Shown here: in pieces, positions 8,920-17,396 of the stretch | Numbering within the stretch: position 1 is the first letter of the stretch | How the letters are laid out: every line of letters starts with the position of its first letter | Origin: CAZGMN01 sp964645765 | GTDB taxonomy: Bacteria; Acidobacteriota; Aminicenantia; Aminicenantales; Aminicenantaceae | DNA: 64,000 bases | Reading direction: 5' to 3' | NCBI GenBank assembly: GCA_964645765.1 | Contig: CAZYBE010000015.1 | Location: forward strand, 12,979-76,978 | Position numbers and translations under genes: made by a program | Notes under the pieces: generated by a model | The model's input: the letters and a program-made list of their open reading frames with translations, nothing else | Told to the model about the DNA's origin: nothing | Database searches by the model: none

Positions 8920-9954
8920 ATGCAAACTGGAATTGTCAAGGACGGAAGGTATGCTGAGCACGATATGGGACCCTTCCATGTGGAAAGTCCGAGAAGGATA
9001 GAAGCCATCTATGACATGCTGGAAAAGGAAATCTCCTTCCCCTATTTGGAGATAAAACCGCGGTCCGCTAAAGAGGAAGAAGTCGAGATGGTCCATAATC
9101 CAGCCTACGTCAATCTCATCAAGGAAACTTCAGGCCAGGAGAGAGTCTATCTTGACCCAGATACATCAACATCTGCTCGCTCTTATGAAGTTGCGCTGCT
9201 GGCCGCAGGCGGGCTGCTTCAGGCCGCGGACTTCATTATGGAAGGCAAAATCCAGAATGGCTTTGCCCTGATCAGGCCGCCTGGCCATCATGCTGAAGCA
9301 GGTCGGGCTATGGGATTTTGCCTCTTCAACAATATCGCCATCACTGCCGAGCACCTGGTCAAAAAACATGGCCTCAAGCGCATTCTGATCGTCGACTGGG
9401 ACCTTCACCATGGAAACGGAACTCAGCATTCTTTTTACAATCGAAAAGATGTTCTCTATTTCTCTTCCCACCAGTTTCCCTATTATCCAGGCACAGGTTA
9501 CTGGGATGAGATAGGCCAGGGAGAAGGTGAAGGCTATACTGTCAATGTTCCGCTTCATGCTGGAAAAACAGACGAGGATTATCTCTATGTCTACAGAAAA
9601 ATCCTTGCCCCGATTGCTTCATCCTATAAACCAGAGTTTATCCTGGTGTCTGCTGGCTTCGATATCTATCAAGGGGATCCGCTGGGGGGAATGCGCGTCA
9701 GCGAGCAGGGTTTTGGAGCACTCACCTCTGAACTTCTTTCTTTAGCCCATGATTCCTCAAAGGATAGAATTCTATTCACTCTCGAAGGGGGGTATGAGCT
9801 TGAGGGGCTTCGAGAAGGAGTCAAACAGGTCTTGCTCCAGCTCGGGAGCGCAGCCAAAAAGCCTGCCATAGAAGCAAAAGCTTCGCCTGCGACTGAAAGA
9901 GAAATCGAGCCGGTCTTTAAAACACACGAGAAATATTGGCCACTGAAGCCATAA
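8920..9954 (+). CDS. Histone deacetylase-family amidohydrolase (AcuC/HDAC-like)
   Basis: 344 residues covering the full arginase/deacetylase fold. Diagnostic motifs in order are RPPGHHAE (tandem active-site His), GFCLFNNIAI, DWDLHHGNGTQ (zinc-binding Asp and His), SAGFDIYQGDPLGG (third zinc ligand Asp) and LEGGYELEGL. Bacterial relatives deacetylate acetyl-lysine proteins, acetylpolyamines or other acetamides in the cytoplasm. No signal peptide is present. The ATG follows the symporter stop codon with no gap; its ribosome site lies in the end of the symporter gene (CAGGGGGAATAG). The tight coupling suggests that the transporter brings in a compound that this enzyme deacetylates, which is inference. 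It could equally act on acetylated proteins like AcuC. Confidence 0.92.
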   Translation: MQTGIVKDGRYAEHDMGPFHVESPRRIEAIYDMLEKEISFPYLEIKPRSAKEEEVEMVHNPAYVNLIKETSGQERVYLDPDTSTSARSYEVALLAAGGLLQAADFIMEGKIQNGFALIRPPGHHAEAGRAMGFCLFNNIAITAEHLVKKHGLKRILIVDWDLHHGNGTQHSFYNRKDVLYFSSHQFPYYPGTGYWDEIGQGEGEGYTVNVPLHAGKTDEDYLYVYRKILAPIASSYKPEFILVSAGFDIYQGDPLGGMRVSEQGFGALTSELLSLAHDSSKDRILFTLEGGYELEGLREGVKQVLLQLGSAAKKPAIEAKASPATEREIEPVFKTHEKYWPLKP

Positions 9955-10057
9955 TTTAAATTATTGGCTTTTCCTCGATTGTATCTCTCATATTGCAGTC
10001 GTCTTATTTTTAGGACATATAACAGGGACAATTGGCGCGACTTTAGGAGAGAGGAAT

Positions 10058-10073
10058 TGGCATAGTATTTGCT
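10058..10073 (+). promoter_or_regulatory. Sigma-54 (RpoN) -24/-12 promoter
   Basis: TGGCATAGTATTTGCT fits the consensus TGGCAYR-N4-TTGCW at every fixed position, with exactly ten bases between the GG and GC doublets. It would start transcription near 10084, about 27 bases before the FecR-domain gene. A TATAAT lies at 10075-10080 but has no -35 box at proper distance. Confidence 0.6.
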
Positions 10074-10110
10074 GTATAATAATAGCTAAGCTGATAAAAG
10101 GAGAAGCAAA

Positions 10111-11754
10111 ATGAGAAAAATATTGGGTATTTTAATAGCTGTTCTCTTCCTTCTTACAACCTTATCGGCAGAGGAGTCTAAATACACGAATAATTCCATC
10201 GTCCGGCTAAGCTTCCTCTCTGGAAATGCCTACCTCCAAAGAGCATCAGACCTCGGCTATGAAGAAGCCGTGGTGAATATGCCCATTTCTGAAGGTGATA
10301 GATTGGGCACGACTGAGGGAAGGGTGGAAGTTTATTTAGGGAAGGGAAACTACATCTGGCTGGACAATAACACAAAAATCGATTTCTTGAGCCTCCCCAG
10401 GAAAGATTCAGAGCTTGTCCGGATAAAGGCCTGGTCAGGGAACATCTGCTTCCGCGTGAAGACCTTAGAACAAGAAAAGAAGGTCGAAATCCACTCCCCG
10501 GATGTTTCTCTCTATGTTCTGGATGAGGGGCTCTACAGAATCGATGTTAAGCAGAACGCCCAGACAGAGATATTCGTCTACCAGGGCATGCTCGAAGCTG
10601 CAGGGGAATCAGGCTCTGTTCTGGTCAAGGATGGACAACGACTTGAGGTTTCCAATGCAACATTCACCTCTCAGCCCTCTCGATTTCAGGCAGTGGCAGA
10701 GGATAGTTTCGACAGATGGAGCACGCACAGAGATTCCCAAATCGGCAAGTACCAAGCAAAGGCTTTTCTTCCCAAAGAATTGGAAGATTTCGAATCCGAG
10801 TTGGCTGAATACGGCGAATGGACTTACGTCCCTCCTTATGGCAATGTCTGGGTCCCAAATTCTGTTGACTCGGGCTGGCATCCTTACTATTACGGTCGAT
10901 GGACTTGGCTTTCTCTCTGTGGATGGACCTGGATCCCCTATGAACCATGGGGCTGGTGCACTTTTCATTTTGGCCGTTGGCATTGGGCACATTGGCTCGG
11001 TTGGTACTGGATTCCAACGAGTATCTGGGGACCTGCCTGGGTGAACTGGTATTGGGGTTACGATTACTTTGGCTGGGCACCCTTGAGCTATTATGGCTAC
11101 CCAGTGGTCGTCATGAACAATGCCTTTTATGGTCGATACACGGGTGAGTATCCGCTGCATTCCCGGGCTCTGACTGTTGTTCACAAGAATCAGCTCAAGG
11201 CTCGAAACGTATCTGATGTCGCCCTCAAAGAAGAATCTATAAAGAGCCTGGGAAAAATCACACTTACCAGCCAGGCTCCATCCCTGAGGCTGGTAGCCAA
11301 TCAAATCTCTGTCGAAAAACTTGGAGGCGAAAAGCTCATCCTCAGGAAAACAGAAAGCCGCTACGAAGCTGATAAAGGACGCCTTGAAGGGGCAATGACC
11401 GGCAAACCAGAAGCTTTGCGTTCAAAAGAAATCGCAAGAGAAGTGATTCGGAGGCCCGAATCGTCTCAAGAAAGAAAAATCATCAAGAGAGACTCCATCG
11501 GTTATCCTTCTTCTCCAGAGATTAGCGTAAAAAATTATCCAAGAAAAATAGAAACAAGAAAATCGAGCTCAAGCCTCAACCGGATATATAGGTATATTTC
11601 TGGTTACCCCAGCGGTCCCAAAGGAACCTCATCTTCATCTCAAGGTTCAACGAGAAGGATTAGCTCCAGCTCAGGCTCTCGCCGTGCAGCCCCATCACGA
11701 AGCTCTCCCTCCAGATCTCATTCCTCGGGCTCGGGCAGAGTAAGAAAGAAATAA
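10111..11754 (+). CDS. Secreted FecR-domain protein with Trp-rich (DUF6600-like) region
   Basis: 547 residues. A signal peptide (1 to about 21) is followed by a FecR-type beta domain (about 30-180). An aromatic block follows (roughly 230-325) with 19 tryptophans in 89 residues, arranged as repeats of the form 'GRWxW...GWxWIPxxPWGW'. This resembles the DUF6600 region found after FecR domains in Proteobacteria and Acidobacteria. The C-terminal 150 residues are basic and then very Ser/Arg-rich low complexity, probably disordered. AAGGAG lies 8 bases before the ATG. FecR domains classically sense and relay signals from the outer membrane, but this protein lacks the usual anti-sigma N-terminus and is predicted to be periplasmic or exported. 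The function is unknown; cell-envelope or nucleic-acid/sugar binding are possibilities. The sigma-54 promoter implies conditional expression. Confidence 0.8.
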   Translation: MRKILGILIAVLFLLTTLSAEESKYTNNSIVRLSFLSGNAYLQRASDLGYEEAVVNMPISEGDRLGTTEGRVEVYLGKGNYIWLDNNTKIDFLSLPRKDSELVRIKAWSGNICFRVKTLEQEKKVEIHSPDVSLYVLDEGLYRIDVKQNAQTEIFVYQGMLEAAGESGSVLVKDGQRLEVSNATFTSQPSRFQAVAEDSFDRWSTHRDSQIGKYQAKAFLPKELEDFESELAEYGEWTYVPPYGNVWVPNSVDSGWHPYYYGRWTWLSLCGWTWIPYEPWGWCTFHFGRWHWAHWLGWYWIPTSIWGPAWVNWYWGYDYFGWAPLSYYGYPVVVMNNAFYGRYTGEYPLHSRALTVVHKNQLKARNVSDVALKEESIKSLGKITLTSQAPSLRLVANQISVEKLGGEKLILRKTESRYEADKGRLEGAMTGKPEALRSKEIAREVIRRPESSQERKIIKRDSIGYPSSPEISVKNYPRKIETRKSSSSLNRIYRYISGYPSGPKGTSSSSQGSTRRISSSSGSRRAAPSRSSPSRSHSSGSGRVRKK

Positions 11755-11769
11755 GCTGACTTAATTCTC

Positions 11770-14214
11770 TTACTTCTTCATCTGTTCATAATAGTCGAGA
11801 ATCATCAAATGGTCTTCAGGAGTGCAAAAGCGGGTTGGTTCAGTCCCGGGCAGAAAAGCCTCTTTTATGGGAAAAAGACAAAACGGACCAGCAAGCAAGC
11901 CTGTCTTGTAGTCAATCTCGACAAAAGAGAGGTTCGGAGGGATCTCAAATTCTTCGACCGTTGAAGCTTCTTCCCCAGCCTCCTCAATTTCCTTCATTTT
12001 GTCCTGGACGACTTTATCAAAAAAATCTATCCATATCGGCATGGCGACAACAGCTCCAGATTGCCTTTCTCCCATGGGGACATTCCCGAAATGTCCAACC
12101 CAAACGCCTGCGCAGAGAGAAGGAGAGAATCCTAAAAACCAGGCATTGGTAAAATCGTTGGTCGTCCCTGTCTTCCCGGCCAGAGGCCACTGGATATAGC
12201 TCGCAGCTCTTCCTGTTCCTCTCTGGATCACTCCCTGAAGCAAGCTAGTCATGATGTAAGCCACCTGAGGAGAAATGACTTTTTCTGCTTCAGTCTTATT
12301 CTCTTCTAAGATGTTTCCCTCTTTGTCCTCGATGCGGGTTATAAAGTAAGGCTTGACCCGGATACCTTTGTTGGGGAATGTTGAAAAGGCAGAAACAAGC
12401 TCTATCAAACGCAGCTCGAATGACCCCAGTGCCAAAGAAATATAGGGATACACTGGAGAGGTGATTCCGAATTTCCGGCAGTATTCAGCGCCCTTCTGAG
12501 GAGAAATATACTGGAGAAGCTTGGCTGTTGGGATATTCCTCGACTCTTCCAGGGCCTTGCGAAGAGTTACAGCGCCCTTGTATTTTCCGTCGTAGTTCGG
12601 CGGAATCCAAGGCTCGCCAGTCCATTCGTCGATGAAATCGGTCGGGCCATCGATGATGATAGAGGCTGGCGAGAATCCACTCTCAATAGCCGCAGTATAG
12701 AGGATTGGTTTTATAGCCGAACCGGCCTGCCTCATGGCCTGCGTGGCATTGTTCCACTCACTCCTCCTAAAATCATAGCCGCCCACCATGGCTTTTATCT
12801 GGCCAGTCTGGGGCTCGACGGCAAGGAATGCTCCCTCAAGCAGAGGGCTTTGGTCGAGGGAGAGGAAAAGCTCCTTTTTTTCTTCATCTATTGCATTGAT
12901 TTTGACCTGGATGACGTCTCCCCTTCTGATGAGGCTTTTCAAGTTCTTTGTCCCGGTCCAGTCGATATGGCTGTTTGTAAGCTTTCCTTTATAATCTTTG
13001 ACTTTAGCCAGAGCTTCATCGCTTGTGACCGATAAAACGACGGCATCTAAGATATTCTTCTCTCTAAAAGATGGCTCTTGCCAGCTCGAAAGAAAGCTCC
13101 TCTCCAGGCCTTCAAGGTCCTGGATGCCTTCGACGAGCAGATTCCGTTTATCATTCCTCCATCCTTGGCTCCTGGCAAGCAGGCGGAGTCCTTCCTCAAC
13201 AGCATCTTCAGCATATCTTTGAAGAACAGGGTCCAGCGTCGTGTAGATTTTTAGCCCTCTTCGGTAGAGAACGTCTTCGCCATATGTCTGGATGATGTGC
13301 CTTCTGACTTCTTCCTTGAAATAAGCGGCAAATCCTGATTCCTTTCTCCTCGGCGGAAGGGCATTCAGCGGCTTTTTTCTTGCCTGTTCTGCTTCATCTT
13401 TGGTTATATATCCTTCTTCAACCATCCGCCTGAGCACGTGATTTCTGCGTTCGAGGGTAATTTCCCGCCGCGTGTAGGGAGAATAAAGGGAAGGGCCGCG
13501 CAAAATGCCGGCGATCAGGGCTGCTTCTTCAAGGTTTAACTCTGATGCTTTCTTTCCGAAATAAAGTTGTGAGGCTGCTTCAATCCCGTAGGCCCCATAG
13601 CCAAGAAAAAAGGTATTGCAGTACATGGTTAAGATTTCCTGCTTTGAGTATTTTTTCTCAATCTGGAGGGCAAGGAGACTCTCCTGAACCTTGCGCCGGA
13701 TTGTCTGCTTGCGGTAGAGGAAGAGTTCCCTGGCTAACTGCATGGTAATGGTGCTTCCGCCATGAGGCCTCCTCAGCCTCTTCAATTTTTTTATATCCTC
13801 CCTCATCGCCCGCAGAATCCCACGAAAATCGATCCCGAAATGATGGTAAAATCTAGGGTCTTCTGTGGCGATGATGGCTTTTTTCAGATTATCCGGAATC
13901 TGCTCGTAAGGAATCTCTATTCTCTTTTCCCGGGAGAGCTCCCCAATGATTTCGCCGTTAGCAGCATAAATGCTGGTGACGATATAGGGCTCGAATGTCT
14001 CCAGCATGGATATCGAGGGGAGATTCTGCTTGATAGCCAGATAGCCCCCGAGCATGATTCCTAAGCCAAGAGCAGCACAAAATAAGAGGACAAGAACAAA
14101 AACTTTAAAGACTCTTCGCCCGGCATGCTTTTTTGCCTTTTTTGTTATGTCCGCCTGAACAAGATATTTCTTCCCATGCGTTTTTAATTTTAGAATAAAT
14201 TTTTTAGAAGCCAT
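11770..14214 (-). CDS. mrcA: Penicillin-binding protein 1A (transglycosylase/transpeptidase)
   Basis: 814 residues, a bifunctional class A PBP that polymerises and cross-links peptidoglycan. It has a short basic cytoplasmic tail and one membrane helix (about 35-60). The GT51 domain has EDPRFYHHFG (about 118-127), GGSTITMQLAREL and RRKVQESLLALQIEKKYSK. The transpeptidase domain has the SxxK motif in AGSAIKP (Ser near 498), SRN in EESRNIP and KTG in GKTGTTNDF (about 681). A 100-residue OB-like insert lies between the domains, as in PBP1A. The C-terminus lacks a long extension. The gene converges with the FecR gene, ends 15 bases from it, and has no partner in its strand group other than tmk upstream. 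Confidence 0.96.
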   Translation of the reverse strand: MASKKFILKLKTHGKKYLVQADITKKAKKHAGRRVFKVFVLVLLFCAALGLGIMLGGYLAIKQNLPSISMLETFEPYIVTSIYAANGEIIGELSREKRIEIPYEQIPDNLKKAIIATEDPRFYHHFGIDFRGILRAMREDIKKLKRLRRPHGGSTITMQLARELFLYRKQTIRRKVQESLLALQIEKKYSKQEILTMYCNTFFLGYGAYGIEAASQLYFGKKASELNLEEAALIAGILRGPSLYSPYTRREITLERRNHVLRRMVEEGYITKDEAEQARKKPLNALPPRRKESGFAAYFKEEVRRHIIQTYGEDVLYRRGLKIYTTLDPVLQRYAEDAVEEGLRLLARSQGWRNDKRNLLVEGIQDLEGLERSFLSSWQEPSFREKNILDAVVLSVTSDEALAKVKDYKGKLTNSHIDWTGTKNLKSLIRRGDVIQVKINAIDEEKKELFLSLDQSPLLEGAFLAVEPQTGQIKAMVGGYDFRRSEWNNATQAMRQAGSAIKPILYTAAIESGFSPASIIIDGPTDFIDEWTGEPWIPPNYDGKYKGAVTLRKALEESRNIPTAKLLQYISPQKGAEYCRKFGITSPVYPYISLALGSFELRLIELVSAFSTFPNKGIRVKPYFITRIEDKEGNILEENKTEAEKVISPQVAYIMTSLLQGVIQRGTGRAASYIQWPLAGKTGTTNDFTNAWFLGFSPSLCAGVWVGHFGNVPMGERQSGAVVAMPIWIDFFDKVVQDKMKEIEEAGEEASTVEEFEIPPNLSFVEIDYKTGLLAGPFCLFPIKEAFLPGTEPTRFCTPEDHLMILDYYEQMKK

Positions 14215-14284
14215 GATGATAAAATATAACAGATTTGGGTATTATTGGCTATAGTCACTGAAGGTGCTTATGAGTCTTTATTCT

Positions 14285-14911
14285 TTAATCCCGCACCCAG
14301 ATACCCTCATTTGTGAGATAGCCGAAGACAATTTTTTCTATCTTCTCAGCGATTTTTTCTTTGGGCTTTCTCCCATCAATATGGATAATGTTCTTTCCTT
14401 TTATGCTTTTAAATATCTTCCTGACCTTAACAAGGTAATCTTTCTGTTCAAAAAGCTTATCTTTTTTTGCCCGGTCCTCTATCCGCTCTAAACCTTTTTG
14501 CGGCTCTATATCAAGGATGAAGACCAAGTCAGGCTTCACCACAAAGTCTTCGTTCGTTGTCCTTATCCACTTCGTATCAATGCCCCTTGCTCCCTGGTAA
14601 GCGATGGTCGAATAATAATATCTGTCCAGGACAATGATCTTTTTCTCGGACAAAGCGGGCTTTAAGTTCTTCTCCACATTTTCTTTCCTGTCTTTCAAGA
14701 AAAGACTCAGCTCTTCTTCTGGAGAAAGGGAATCAGGATGGAGAGCCTTTGTCTTGATCTTGCGCCCCCACTTGCCCTCTGATGGTTCACGGAAACAGAC
14801 GACTTCAAATCCTTTCTCTTTGAGCCTTTCGATAAGAAGCGCCGCTTGTGTTGACTTTCCAGAGCCGTCAATGCCTTCAAAGACAATTAGAATTCCCTTT
14901 TTTAATCTCAT
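14285..14911 (-). CDS. tmk: Thymidylate kinase (dTMP kinase)
   Basis: 208 residues. The P-loop FEGIDGSGKSTQ is at the N-terminus, the DR(Y) motif is VLDRYYYSTIAYQG in the middle, and a Lys/Arg-rich LID follows 'RIEDRAKKDKLFEQ'. The enzyme phosphorylates dTMP to dTDP for DNA synthesis. The family length is about 200-215, so the gene is complete. Its -35/-10 region (TTGCAA-17-TATTAT) overlaps the intergenic space shared with the divergent degP promoter. GGAG precedes the ATG (GTCGGAGAAAG). The PBP1A gene follows 70 bases downstream on the same strand and may be co-transcribed. Confidence 0.95.
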   Translation of the reverse strand: MRLKKGILIVFEGIDGSGKSTQAALLIERLKEKGFEVVCFREPSEGKWGRKIKTKALHPDSLSPEEELSLFLKDRKENVEKNLKPALSEKKIIVLDRYYYSTIAYQGARGIDTKWIRTTNEDFVVKPDLVFILDIEPQKGLERIEDRAKKDKLFEQKDYLVKVRKIFKSIKGKNIIHIDGRKPKEKIAEKIEKIVFGYLTNEGIWVRD

Positions 14912-14929
14912 CTTTCTCCGACTCAGTTG

Positions 14930-14958
14930 ATAATAGCCATAAAAAATCCTTATTGCAA
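14930..14958 (-). promoter_or_regulatory. Sigma-70 promoter of tmk
   Basis: On the minus strand: TTGCAA (14958-14953), a 17-base spacer and TATTAT (14935-14930), about 20 bases before the tmk start. Confidence 0.5.
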
Positions 14959-14998
14959 CTTTTCTGCAACTTTAAAGAGTTAACAATAAGTAGCCCAA

Positions 14999-15027
14999 TT
15001 GAATTTTAGTCATGAGTATGCTATTTA
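14999..15027 (+). promoter_or_regulatory. Sigma-70 promoter of the degP-dapF pair
   Basis: TTGAAT (14999-15004), a 17-base spacer and TATTTA (15022-15027). It places the transcription start near 15034, before the AGGAGG (15043-15048) that serves the ATG at 15056. Confidence 0.45.
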
Positions 15028-15055
15028 TATCTTCTATGATTTAGGAGGAAGGGAA

Positions 15056-16546
15056 ATGAAAAAGACCCTTTTTGTTGCGCTCATCAGCTTCTTTTTGGGA
15101 ATCCTCTTGGCAGGCATGATTTTCGTCTACTTTCCTGAAAAAAACCGGCCAAAGGGCTTTCTGAATGAGACTCCTTCTCCTTCATCTCAATCACTGCTTC
15201 ACGCCGCTGCGCCTCCGCAGATAAAGCCTGATTTGGATTTCGTAAAGATCGCAGATAAGGTTGGGCCTGCAGTCGTCCAGATTGTTGTCGAGAAAGTGGA
15301 GAAGAGAAGGGTCTCAAGCCTCTGGGAAGAATCCCCCTTCGAGGATTTCTGGGATAGATTCTTTGGAATTCCCCGTGAGAGAGAGCGGGAGTTCCGCTCC
15401 GAAGTTCGTGGAGCAGGCTTTATCATCAGTTCAGACGGATATCTTCTGACTAACAATCACCTTGTCGAAAATGCGGCGAGAGTTAAAATCTCAACTCTTC
15501 AGGAAAAAGAATATACCGCCAAGGTCGTTGGAACTGACCCTCTGACAGATTTGGCTCTTTTGAAGGTCGATGATAAAGATTTGCCATTTGCTGAGCTTGC
15601 AGATTCCTCCTTGCTTCAAGTCGGAGAATGGGTCCTAGCCATCGGAAATCCTTGGGGATTACAAAATACCGTCACGGCCGGAATAGTCAGCTCAAAAGGA
15701 AGGCAGCTTGGGATTCCAGGTTTGCCTTACCAGGATTATATTCAGACTGATGCTGCCATAAATCCTGGAAACAGCGGCGGACCGCTGGTGAACATGAAGG
15801 CGGAGGTGGTCGGAATCAACAGCGTGATTTTTTCCACCTCTGGAGGAAACATCGGCATCGGTTTTGCCATTCCTTCCAGCCTGGCGAAGAGAGTTATTCA
15901 ACAATTAAAAGAAAGAGGAAGAGTGGTCAGGGGCTTCCTCGGAATTACGCCTCAACCCATCACTGAAGCTGACAAAGAACACCTTAAATTGAGATCAAAA
16001 AAAGGTGCACTCGTCGGCTCAGTCGAAGCCGGCACTCCCGCAGACAAAGCCGGGTTAAAACCGGCTGATGCCATAGTTGAGATCAATGGAAAACCCGTTG
16101 AATCGGACAACGACTTGAGGTTTAAGGTTGCAGAAATCGAGCCCGGGACAAAAATTGATATCAAATTAATCAGGGACGGAAAAGAAATGATTGTTTCAGC
16201 AAAACTCGAAGAAATGAAAACAGAAGAAGAACGTGAGACTGCATCCACGTCCGGAAAGGATTTAGGATTTTCCTACACGACTCTGACTCCGCGGCTCGCC
16301 AGCCGCTCTGGATTCAAAACTCAGGAAGGAGTGGTGATCACCAACGTCAGCGACTACAGCGAAGCAGACCGGAGTGGCCTTGAAGCAGGAGATATAATCC
16401 TTGAAGCCAATGGAAAATTGATTAGAGAGGAAAGTGATTTACAGAATATCATCAACAGGCTAAAATCTGGCGAGACGCTCATGCTCCGCATCCGAAGAGA
16501 AAAAGATTCCTCAGAATTCATAAAAACCCTCAGGATTCCTGAATGA
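15056..16546 (+). CDS. degP: DegP/HtrA-type periplasmic serine protease with two PDZ domains
   Basis: 496 residues from the ATG at 15056, chosen because AGGAGG lies 7-12 bases upstream and the first residues form a signal anchor (MKKTLFVALISF). The trypsin-like domain carries His in TNNHLVENA, Asp in TDLALLKV and Ser in NPGNSGGPL. PDZ1 begins near 'GALVGSVEAGTPADKAG' and PDZ2 near 'GVVITNVSDYSEADRSG'. HtrA proteins degrade or refold damaged envelope proteins. The signal segment has no obvious cleavage motif, so the protein may stay anchored. The stop overlaps the dapF start (ATGA), giving translational coupling, an unusual partner for a protease. The name degP is by architecture; degQ/htrA are equally apt. 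Confidence 0.95.
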   Translation: MKKTLFVALISFFLGILLAGMIFVYFPEKNRPKGFLNETPSPSSQSLLHAAAPPQIKPDLDFVKIADKVGPAVVQIVVEKVEKRRVSSLWEESPFEDFWDRFFGIPREREREFRSEVRGAGFIISSDGYLLTNNHLVENAARVKISTLQEKEYTAKVVGTDPLTDLALLKVDDKDLPFAELADSSLLQVGEWVLAIGNPWGLQNTVTAGIVSSKGRQLGIPGLPYQDYIQTDAAINPGNSGGPLVNMKAEVVGINSVIFSTSGGNIGIGFAIPSSLAKRVIQQLKERGRVVRGFLGITPQPITEADKEHLKLRSKKGALVGSVEAGTPADKAGLKPADAIVEINGKPVESDNDLRFKVAEIEPGTKIDIKLIRDGKEMIVSAKLEEMKTEEERETASTSGKDLGFSYTTLTPRLASRSGFKTQEGVVITNVSDYSEADRSGLEAGDIILEANGKLIREESDLQNIINRLKSGETLMLRIRREKDSSEFIKTLRIPE

Positions 16547-17391
16547 AGTTTGCCAAAATTCATTCCTTAGGAAACGACTTTTTGATTGTCGAGGAAGAAG
16601 AGACAAAAGGTCTGGCTGAGATAGGCAGGTTTGCCAGCCGGATTTGTGACCGCCACACTGGAGTCGGAGCAGACGGCCTGCTCCTTATCTCGGTTAAGGA
16701 TAAGAAAAAGGGGCTTGTCAAATTCCGCATCTTCAACGCTGACGGAACCGAGCCAGAAATCTCGGGCAACGGATTGAGATGCGCGGCCGCCTTTCTCTAC
16801 CGCCAAAAGAAGATCGATTCCCCTCATATTATCTTCCTCACCACAGCCGGAAAGAGGGAATGCAAGCTGATCGAGCAGAAAAAGAGCCTATTTCTGATCA
16901 GGATTGAAATGGGAATCCCCCGCCTGAATTCTAAGGATATACCTTTTGACGATGGCTCTCCTCATGAAAAGATCATCGATTACCCCCTTTCTATCAATCA
17001 AAAAATCTATCCGATAACAGCCATCTCTGTCGGCAATCCCCACTGCGCCATTTTCGTCGACCGCTTCCCTTCCCGCATCGAATGGCATCAGCTCGGAAGA
17101 GAAATCGAATCCCATCCCTTCTTTCCAAAGAGAACGAACATCGAGTTCATCAGGGTCTTCAGCAGGGATGAGATTGAAGTCCTCTTCTGGGAAAGAGGGG
17201 TGGGAGAAACCCTTTCTTCGGGAAGCGGCGCCTGCGCCGCTGCTGTGGCTTCTATCTTGAAGAACCTGACTGACAAGAAGGTTAAAGTGGGAACAAGCAT
17301 GGGGCAACTGCTTGTCGAATGGGAAAAAAAGAAAGTCTATCAGACCGGTCCTGCTGAAATTGTCTTTAGAGGGGAATTTCCCTCAAATTAA
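16543..17391 (+). CDS. dapF: Diaminopimelate epimerase
   Basis: 282 residues. It interconverts LL- and meso-diaminopimelate for lysine and peptidoglycan synthesis. Both active-site cysteines are present in their motifs: SGNGLRCAAAF in the first half and SSGSGACAAAV in the second. The N-terminal 'KIHSLGNDFL' and 'HTGVGADGLL' are also family marks. The gene starts within the degP stop (4-base overlap) and ends 5 bases from the converging porin gene. Length and motif spacing are normal. Confidence 0.95.
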   Translation: MKFAKIHSLGNDFLIVEEEETKGLAEIGRFASRICDRHTGVGADGLLLISVKDKKKGLVKFRIFNADGTEPEISGNGLRCAAAFLYRQKKIDSPHIIFLTTAGKRECKLIEQKKSLFLIRIEMGIPRLNSKDIPFDDGSPHEKIIDYPLSINQKIYPITAISVGNPHCAIFVDRFPSRIEWHQLGREIESHPFFPKRTNIEFIRVFSRDEIEVLFWERGVGETLSSGSGACAAAVASILKNLTDKKVKVGTSMGQLLVEWEKKKVYQTGPAEIVFRGEFPSN

Positions 17392-17396
17392 GAGAA

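Noticed and set aside
10609..11304. 231-codon minus-strand frame inside the FecR gene
   Set aside because: Shadow of the Trp/Tyr-rich repeats; no ribosome site or family resemblance.
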